From Clostridia bacterium (lineage in GTDB: Bacteria > Bacillota_A > Clostridia > Oscillospirales > CAG-272): DNA of 19,486 nucleotides. The DNA lies in assembly GCA_017501345.1 (NCBI GenBank), contig JAFVXC010000013.1:1-19486 (forward strand). Reading direction: 5' to 3'. A program made the translations under genes and the position numbers. Of this stretch, positions 15,446-19,486 are shown in pieces; position 1 is the first letter of the stretch; each line of letters begins with the position of its first letter. Below the pieces are notes generated by a model. That model did no database searches, was not told the origin of the DNA, and saw only the letters and a program-made list of their open reading frames with translations.

Positions 15446-15468
15446 GGGATGGGGCGAAAGCCCCTCCC
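15446..15468 (+). other. Stable GNRA-capped hairpin between island genes
   Basis: GGGA (bulged T) GGGGC, loop GAAA, GCCCC TCCC: a 9-bp GC-rich stem with one bulge and a GAAA tetraloop. No T-run follows, so it is not a standard terminator. In the transcript it may stabilise the upstream message end, cause pausing, or be a protein-binding element separating the 43-aa gene from the next two. Confidence 0.6.
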
Positions 15469-15523
15469 GTAAGTCCTATTGTATCACAGAATTGATTATT
15501 TGTCAATACGAAAGGAGCTAAAA

Positions 15524-15691
15524 ATGATCATCGAGAAAAATGAGAAAAAATACGAAGTAAGGGAAAATACAAAAAGTTGGTCTGTCGTTTTGAGATCAGG
15601 CGCGCTCTCGGTAACCTTCAACGTGTCAAAGGACATCTGCGAAACCGAGGAAGACGTCAGGCAGTATGTTGAACGAGAAGCTGTTTTTTGA
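15524..15691 (+). CDS. Small hypothetical protein, 55 aa
   Basis: ATG at 15524 with AAAGGAG 6 nt upstream. A longer frame from 15479 lacks a ribosome binding site and is rejected. The protein is mostly beta with MIIEKNEKKYEVREN, SWSVVLRSGALSVTFNV and an acidic C-terminal helix (CETEEDVRQYVERE). The TGA stop is part of the ribosome binding site of the next gene (TGAGGTG), so the two are translationally coupled. No family recognised. It may act with the ribbon-helix-helix protein that follows. Confidence 0.75.
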   Translation: MIIEKNEKKYEVRENTKSWSVVLRSGALSVTFNVSKDICETEEDVRQYVEREAVF

Positions 15692-15700
15692 GGTGCAACA

Positions 15701-15892
15701 ATGGACGAAAAAGAATTTAATCAAATCGCCTATCAGAACGCTTTCAATAAAGAAAAATATGACCGAGTCGGTCTTATGCTCCCCAAAGGCGAAAAGGACA
15801 AGCTGAGATCACACGCCGCGAAGAACGGCGAAAGCCTGAACGCGTTTATTATTCGAGCCATACGCGAAACTATGGAACGAGAGGCCAAATAA
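15701..15892 (+). CDS. Ribbon-helix-helix (Arc/MetJ-type) regulator
   Basis: 63 aa, ATG at 15701 with GAGGTG 5 nt upstream. Residues 20-60 match a ribbon-helix-helix: a strand RVGLMLPKGEKDKL, helix A HAAKNGES, then LNAFIIRAIRETMERE as helix B. The 'V.L.LPKGEKD.L..HA...GESLNAFI.RAI.ETM' form is common in small Clostridia phage and antitoxin-like proteins. Such proteins bind DNA as dimers through the paired strand and usually repress their own promoter. The palindrome in the promoter of this unit would suit. No toxin partner is recognisable, though the 55-aa gene before it is coupled. Confidence 0.8.
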   Translation: MDEKEFNQIAYQNAFNKEKYDRVGLMLPKGEKDKLRSHAAKNGESLNAFIIRAIRETMEREAK

Positions 15893-15898
15893 AATTTA

Positions 15899-15929
15899 AG
15901 AGCAGACTTTCGCGGTCTGCTCTTTTTTT
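15899..15929 (+). terminator. Intrinsic terminator ending the plus-strand island
   Basis: AGAGCAGAC, loop TTTCGCG, GTCTGCTCT (perfect 9-bp stem) followed by seven T. It lies 7 nt after the regulator gene stop. On the minus strand the stem is followed by TAAATTTTATTT, so it may also end the converging accessory operon whose last gene stops at 15945. Confidence 0.93.
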
Positions 15930-15944
15930 ATATGGGTATTCAAA

Positions 15945-16202
15945 CTATTCAAAATTCCGTCGCTCCCGCTCCTCAAGTAGTAGCAAGTAATAAGGGCACG
16001 CAGGGTATGCAAAGAGAGCCCCTCCGCGCCCCTGCTTTTGGCATCGGCAGAAGTCCTCGCGGAACTCCTTGCAGTCGGATTGCTCAAAGAAAGTGCGGGT
16101 GATAATAGTCCCCTCCCCGCTGTCGCACACGATCGCGTGATCGTTGTACCCACCAAAAAACGGACAGACCGCGAGAGGGTCTTCTTTGATCAGTCTTGAC
16201 AT
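15945..16202 (-). CDS. Cys-rich small phage protein, putative zinc-binding
   Basis: 85 aa, ATG at 16200-16202; GGGGGGTG lies 5 nt upstream and partly overlaps the previous gene's stop region. Six cysteines at 13, 26, 44, 52, 54 and 69, in CPFFGG, AIVCD, SDCKEF, FCRCQ and ACPYY contexts. The pattern of CP.(F/Y)..G, a later C, then Y..CPYY recalls small zinc-ribbon-like proteins found near terminase genes in Clostridia phages, several of which are suspected regulators. Here it is the last gene of the accessory block and faces the plus-strand island across a shared terminator. No enzymatic motif seen; metal binding is inferred from the cysteines alone. Confidence 0.7.
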   Translation of the reverse strand: MSRLIKEDPLAVCPFFGGYNDHAIVCDSGEGTIITRTFFEQSDCKEFREDFCRCQKQGRGGALFAYPACPYYLLLLEERERRNFE

Positions 16203-16206
16203 TCCT

Positions 16207-16374
16207 TCACCCCCCGAATAAGCAATACGCCCAAAGGCAGCAGATCACGGTGATCACGATGCCCGAAAGCTCAAGCCCGAAGTTATGTTTTGTAGATCCG
16301 ACGCTCATCAGCATCACACCGATCAGGATCGCGACGGCAAGAAAAAGATCGGCATACAACAATAAAAACGACAA
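16207..16374 (-). CDS. Small membrane protein with two TM helices, TTG start
   Basis: 55 aa from TTG at 16372-16374, chosen because GGAGGTG lies 4 nt upstream. A GTG at 16410 would add 12 charged residues that lie over this site and has no site of its own. Two hydrophobic segments are evident: SFLLLYADLFLAVAILIGVM and LSGIVITVICCLWAYCLF, with a short polar loop (SVGSTKHNFGLE) between. It ends 4 nt before the Cys-rich gene. It is too far from lysis genes to call a holin, although two-helix small proteins can be holins or superinfection-exclusion proteins. Function unknown. Confidence 0.65.
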   Translation of the reverse strand: MSFLLLYADLFLAVAILIGVMLMSVGSTKHNFGLELSGIVITVICCLWAYCLFGG

Positions 16375-16429
16375 AGTGCACCTCCGTTTTTCCGACGGGC
16401 ACCGAAGCACCCGTCAGATAGTTTTGAGT

Positions 16430-16507
16430 TTACGAAATCACGACCAGAGCCTCCTGCTCGGCAGTCTCGGAGGAGAGGTAGCGATTATTTCGTTCGCCCT
16501 GTCTCAC
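16430..16507 (-). CDS. Possible 25-aa micro-ORF (GTGA-coupled)
   Basis: A GTG at 16505-16507 overlaps the stop of the 241-aa gene as GTGA, the same junction used elsewhere in this phage, and reads 25 codons to TAA at 16430-16432, ending EALVVIS. There is no clear ribosome binding site and the peptide is unremarkable. It may simply be the remains of a duplicated gene end. Confidence 0.2.
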   Translation of the reverse strand: MRQGERNNRYLSSETAEQEALVVIS

Positions 16508-16527
16508 GAAATCACGATCAGATCCTC
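16432..16527. repeat. 22-nt direct repeat at the 3' end of the 241-aa gene
   Basis: ACGAAATCACGAYCAGAKCC followed by TC occurs at 16432-16453 and 16506-16527, with 20 of 22 bases identical and an offset of 74 bp. Copy 2 encodes the final residues EDLIVIS of the 241-aa protein. Copy 1 would encode EALVVIS before another stop in a different frame. Confidence 0.75.
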
Positions 16528-17229
16528 GACGCCCTCAAGCGCTTCCTCGAGGAATGCCTTGATGTCAGAAAGCGGTCCCGTCTTCCAAGCGCCGCCGTCG
16601 GCTTCGAACAGCGCACACGAGATCTCTCCGCTGCGGTCCTGCTTCATACGGAAGATGAAGCGAGACAAGGGCTGCTCGACCTCGATGAAGGTGCGGAATG
16701 GCACGAGGTTCACGGGGTTCGGCACGATGCAAGCATCCTTCGATGCGATACCCGTTTTCACGGTAGCCTTCTGCGTGATGCCGTCGTCGCCGTACTCGGC
16801 AACGCTGCCCGATTCGACCGTTCCTGCGAATTTGAGGAGCAGCGGGCGATCGTAGACATCAACGAATTTCGATTGAAGCGCGATGCAAAACCGCTCGTGG
16901 TCCATAAACTGATTGAATTCGAAGGACGGAACCTGCGCAGTCACTACCGCAAGCGTTTCGCGCTCCCGATCCTCGTCGAGTTTCGAGAACACCGAGACCC
17001 TCGTCGGGCTCTCGACGTGAACGAAAAGTGTCTGCCCTGCCACACGATCCACGCCGGCGCGGATGTATTCGACAAGACTCGTCAGGGTGGAGAGAATGAT
17101 CGGCTCGGCTTTCGGGTTGTGCTTCACGCGGTGAAGCGGCTTGTCCGAATACATTTCGCCGCCAATCTCTCGAACGATGGGCGCGGCAAGGCCCACGACG
17201 TACTGAAGTGCTTCTTTTTCTGCGTTCAT
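16504..17229 (-). CDS. Conserved phage protein of unknown function (possibly YfdQ/DUF2303-like)
   Basis: 241 aa, ATG at 17227-17229 with AAAGGA about 10 nt upstream. I recognise a family widespread in Gram-positive phages without a proven role. Landmarks: 'VREIGGEMYSDKPLHRVKHN', PIILSTLTSLVEYIRAGVD (about 44-62), LFVHVESPTRVSVFSKLDED (about 68-87), then FALQSKF-like ERFCIALQSKFVDVYDR and GTVESGSVAEYGDDGITQKA with TVKTGIASKDACIVPNPVNL (about 154-173), ending FRTFIEVEQPLSRFIFRM and ALFEADGGAWK. The order resembles YfdQ/DUF2303 proteins, but this is from memory and unconfirmed. It is followed by a 22-nt repeat of its own 3' end. It probably acts in the early/middle phase (replication or host takeover), given its place with a methyltransferase. 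Confidence 0.75.
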   Translation of the reverse strand: MNAEKEALQYVVGLAAPIVREIGGEMYSDKPLHRVKHNPKAEPIILSTLTSLVEYIRAGVDRVAGQTLFVHVESPTRVSVFSKLDEDRERETLAVVTAQVPSFEFNQFMDHERFCIALQSKFVDVYDRPLLLKFAGTVESGSVAEYGDDGITQKATVKTGIASKDACIVPNPVNLVPFRTFIEVEQPLSRFIFRMKQDRSGEISCALFEADGGAWKTGPLSDIKAFLEEALEGVEDLIVIS

Positions 17230-17247
17230 TTTCTTAAATTCCTTTCT

Positions 17248-17628
17248 TTAGTTGCAGTGGCGAAGGTTCAGAACCCTCGCAGGCGGTTCCTCGATGACTT
17301 CACCGGTTTCGGTATCAAGGTCGAAGTCCATCGACATTTGATTTCTGCCGTATTCCTCGGCGTAAAGCTCGCCCGTTTTGAGATTCTTCCCGACTGCAAA
17401 GGCGGTTCTCGTGGGCGACTGCACCGCGAGCTTCTCGGAAACGAGCACTTCACAGACCACGTCGTCCCTGCGCTCGTTCTGCTTGAAGGTCAGCGTGATC
17501 GTGATCTTGCGCGTGTCCTTGTAGGATGTGTTCGGGTCGGCGAGGTTTTCGAGCACCTTGTTAAATGCCTTTGCGAACTGCTCCTGCAGAGCGCCGCCCG
17601 TGATCTCGTTAAGAGTGATTTTTGCCAT
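17248..17628 (-). CDS. 'Replication terminator protein'-like phage protein
   Basis: 126 aa, ATG at 17626-17628 with AAAGGAG 8 nt upstream; 18 nt separate it from the 241-aa gene. The N-terminus LNEITGGALQEQFAKAFNKV, followed by VLENLADPNTSYKDTRKITI and TLTFKQNERRDD, is the pattern of proteins commonly labelled 'replication terminator protein' in phages of Bacillota ('GGAL.E....L..VL.NI.DPNT....RK.T'). That label is historical; I know of no demonstrated termination activity. The middle is beta (VVCEVLVSEKLAV) and the tail acidic (DFDLDTETGEVIEEPP). The pair with the 241-aa protein is recurrent in such phages, which suggests a shared pathway. Confidence 0.7.
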   Translation of the reverse strand: MAKITLNEITGGALQEQFAKAFNKVLENLADPNTSYKDTRKITITLTFKQNERRDDVVCEVLVSEKLAVQSPTRTAFAVGKNLKTGELYAEEYGRNQMSMDFDLDTETGEVIEEPPARVLNLRHCN

Positions 17629-17645
17629 TTCTTTGGCTCCTTTCG

Positions 17646-17906
17646 TTATATTCCCTCAGCTCCCGCTGAATGGTTCGTGTTTGGTTGCGAGTCCCTCTCG
17701 GGGGATTCCTTGATAATAAATAGATTCTTGCAGAGCCCAAGAAGCTCCGCATCGTTCCATTCGATCGCGATCTCCGCAAAGCGCCGCAGATATGCGGTCA
17801 GAAGATCGAAGCCGACCGCGATCGCATAGGTGTTCAGATCCTCGCGCTCCCCGAGCGTCTCGTAGACGAGACGCACAAAGTTGTTGTAGTCCATTTTCAT
17901 AAGCAT
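17646..17906 (-). CDS. Hypothetical helical protein, 86 aa
   Basis: The preferred start is ATG at 17904-17906, because TAGGGAG lies 9 nt upstream. An ATG at 17915 has the same site with no spacing; it would add MNA at the front. The site includes the TAG stop of the methyltransferase. Helical: YNNFVRLVYETLGERED, YAIAVGFDLLTAYLRRFAEI and EWNDAELLGLCKNLFII; the last 20 residues are polar and disordered (PERDSQPNTNHSAGAEG). No known motif. Its position directly after the methyltransferase gene suggests the same transcript. Confidence 0.65.
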   Translation of the reverse strand: MLMKMDYNNFVRLVYETLGEREDLNTYAIAVGFDLLTAYLRRFAEIAIEWNDAELLGLCKNLFIIKESPERDSQPNTNHSAGAEGI

Positions 17907-17919
17907 CGCGTTCATCTCC

Positions 17920-19486
17920 CTACGACGTCATCGCATAATGCAGCTCTTCCATACTGCCGAGCTTGTGGGTACAGCACTCCGGCAGATTTGCTCTCACGAG
18001 TGCCTCCGCGACCGCAGGGCAGACAGCGTTACCGCAGCGGGCAACCTGGTCGCCTCGGTTGATCGCGTTCCCGTGGACGTCGCGGTCAATGATGTAGTCG
18101 TGCGGGAAGCCCATCGCGTCGTACAGCTCGCGCGGCGTGAGCATCCGCAGTCCGATGTCGGATATGAAATACCATATTCCTCGGATAGAGAGGAGCAGGA
18201 TCTCGTCATCCGCGATGCTGTACCCACAGTAGGTGTTCAGCATCTTTCGCACCTCTCCCCACTTTCCGAGATCGGTCTGACCGTCCCACTTTACGAGCAT
18301 TGTGCCGACGTTGGCAAATTGCCCATCCCGCGCCGTCACGGTCATAAGAGGATCAAGCGGTGATTGCCCTTTGTCCTGCCCCTTGAAGTGTGCAAGATGG
18401 GCGAGGGTGATACCCTCTCTGTCCCTCGTCGTAATGGTGGCGAGCGGCTTCTTTACCGTGTGAGAATGATCTCCGCTGAAATACTGCACAAGATACGCCG
18501 CGCTCACACCGTAACGGTTCGCGGCATCGACCGTACAGATCGGCTGATCAAGTGCCTGTCCGCGCACCTCTTTGTCGCTCTGCTCTGTGTGGTATTGGAT
18601 CAGATGCGGAGCGACGAGGAAATTACGGTTTCCCGTCGTGATCGTCGGTGCAGGATCCTCGACACTGTGCGGCGCGTTGTTCGTGTTGTTGGAAATAACG
18701 TACGGCGTTATAACGGGATCGCAAACATACTGTTTTGTCGATGAAACCACCGTCGAAAGCGGCTCCTTCGGGTCGTGCACGCGAGGCTTCTGTCCCTTGT
18801 TCTCGCCATAACCCACGGGAACGATGAACGGCTCTGCGCTCTTAATGACAAACTTGTCGAGCCCTCGCGCGATGCGCCGAAGCGTGTTCTCCTTCAAGGG
18901 ACGACGAGCATCGATGCCGAAATCCCGCTTGATCTCCTGCTTCGTCGCAAAGATCGACGGGCACGGCAGGCTCCAATCAATGACCTCGGATGCCGAACGC
19001 CACGGCAGATATTTGCCGCTCTTTACGTCCTCACTGTCCCTCGGCGCGTGCGTACGCTCAGGAAAGACGATCGGTCTGCCGTCACACCGGGCGACCAGGT
19101 GGAATCGCGTGCGGATCGTCGGCGCACCGAAGTCGGCGGCGCAGATCTTCCGCGTCTCGATCACGTACCCGAGATCGTGGAGCTGCTTCAGCCATTTTCG
19201 ATAGGTCTCACCCGCCTTCTTCTTCACAGGCTTACCCTTTCGGACGGGTCCCCACGTTACAAACTCTGGAACGTTCTCAAGCATTATGACGTCGGGTCTC
19301 ACGTCGTGCGCCCATCGAAGAACGACCCACGCGAGCCCGCGGATCTTCTTATCGACGAGCGCTTTGCCCTTCGCCCTTGAAAAGTGCTTACAATCAGGCG
19401 AAAACCACGCAAGACGAACGTGCCGCCCTCTCGCTGCGGTCTTCGGATCGACCTTCCAAACGTCCTCTATGTAGTGCTCCGTGAAC
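17920..19486 (-). CDS. DNA C5-cytosine methyltransferase (5' end outside window)
   Basis: The frame is open to the right edge (521 visible codons before the TAG at 17920-17922), so the SAM-binding start of the protein is missing. Visible near the edge: LAWFSPDCKHFSRAKGK, a motif IV variant with the catalytic Cys in PDC rather than PPC, then DVIMLENVPEF (motif VI ENV), and FGAPTIRTRFHLVARCDG (motif VIII, RTR). A long recognition region of about 200 residues follows with repeated 'P..T(I/V)T' units, and near the end RCGNAVCPAVAEAL (motif X). It transfers a methyl group to cytosine C5 in phage or host DNA, most likely to evade host restriction. An apparent internal GTG start at 19302 is wrong, as motif IV lies before it. 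Confidence 0.92.
   Translation of the reverse strand, partial: FTEHYIEDVWKVDPKTAARGRHVRLAWFSPDCKHFSRAKGKALVDKKIRGLAWVVLRWAHDVRPDVIMLENVPEFVTWGPVRKGKPVKKKAGETYRKWLKQLHDLGYVIETRKICAADFGAPTIRTRFHLVARCDGRPIVFPERTHAPRDSEDVKSGKYLPWRSASEVIDWSLPCPSIFATKQEIKRDFGIDARRPLKENTLRRIARGLDKFVIKSAEPFIVPVGYGENKGQKPRVHDPKEPLSTVVSSTKQYVCDPVITPYVISNNTNNAPHSVEDPAPTITTGNRNFLVAPHLIQYHTEQSDKEVRGQALDQPICTVDAANRYGVSAAYLVQYFSGDHSHTVKKPLATITTRDREGITLAHLAHFKGQDKGQSPLDPLMTVTARDGQFANVGTMLVKWDGQTDLGKWGEVRKMLNTYCGYSIADDEILLLSIRGIWYFISDIGLRMLTPRELYDAMGFPHDYIIDRDVHGNAINRGDQVARCGNAVCPAVAEALVRANLPECCTHKLGSMEELHYAMTS

Noticed and set aside
15701..15892. Toxin-antitoxin module formed by the 55-aa and ribbon-helix-helix genes
   Set aside because: The gene coupling and the regulator fold fit, but the 55-aa protein shows no toxin motif; a phage regulator is the simpler reading.
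16207..16374. Holin assignment for the two-helix membrane protein
   Set aside because: There is no endolysin or other lysis gene nearby, and two hydrophobic helices alone do not define a holin.
16873..17829. Plus-strand reading frame of 318 codons
   Set aside because: It is antisense across the 241-aa, 126-aa and 86-aa genes, has no start signals, and crosses three real genes with good ribosome binding sites.
19300..19302. GTG at 19302 as start of the methyltransferase
   Set aside because: The frame stays open to the right edge and the residues before it contain catalytic motif IV (PDC), so the gene must begin outside the window.
1..19486. CRISPR arrays, tRNA or rRNA genes, insertion sequences
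   Set aside because: I saw no regularly spaced repeats, no tRNA cloverleaf signature, no transposase pattern and no terminal inverted repeats.

Overview
The window looks like about half of a tailed double-stranded DNA bacteriophage (or prophage) of a Gram-positive host, most likely a gut-type member of the Bacillota/Clostridia. The reasons are a complete terminase-portal-capsid-tail gene order, strong AAGGAGG-type ribosome binding sites before most genes, several GTG/TTG starts, and protein styles typical of Clostridia siphophages (HELTLIE-type tail hub, GP20-like scaffold, C5 methyltransferase with a PDCKHFS motif). There is no integrase, attachment site, lysis gene, tRNA, rRNA or CRISPR array in view, so phage and prophage cannot be told apart.

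Layout, read in the main (minus-strand) transcription direction from right to left. (1) 19486-15945: a middle/accessory block with a 5'-truncated C5 cytosine methyltransferase, an 86-aa unknown, a 'replication terminator'-like 126-aa protein, a conserved 241-aa phage protein (possibly YfdQ/DUF2303-like), a two-helix membrane peptide starting at TTG, and a Cys-rich 85-aa protein. (2) 15930-15100: an island on the opposite strand with a perfect consensus promoter, an 18-bp operator-like palindrome inside its spacer, two tiny genes, a ribbon-helix-helix regulator and a strong terminator. (3) About 15140-15060: a weak candidate minus-strand promoter overlapped by an inverted repeat and followed at once by an intrinsic terminator in front of terS. 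This could be an attenuation/antitermination gate for the late genes. (4) 15039-8145: packaging and head genes terS, terL, portal, MuF-like/minor capsid, scaffold, major capsid, head-tail adaptor, head closure and gp10-like connector. (5) 8152-1: a compact tail module with a 439-aa composite tail protein, a 165-aa hydrophobic protein that is the only candidate tape measure, a 938-aa hub/Tal-like protein, a 266-aa baseplate/BppU-like protein, a 480-aa beta-helix tail spike, and two linker-rich tail proteins sharing a C-terminal beta module (the second runs off the left edge).

The late genes are packed into one apparent transcription unit with 1-8 bp overlaps (ATGA, GTGA, TAATG, TGATG). In the tail region the ribosome binding site of one gene contains the stop codon of the gene before it, so translation is probably coupled. 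The most unusual points are the regulatory region at 15060-15300, the very short tail machinery with no conventional long tape measure, and the repeat-rich recognition region of the methyltransferase.
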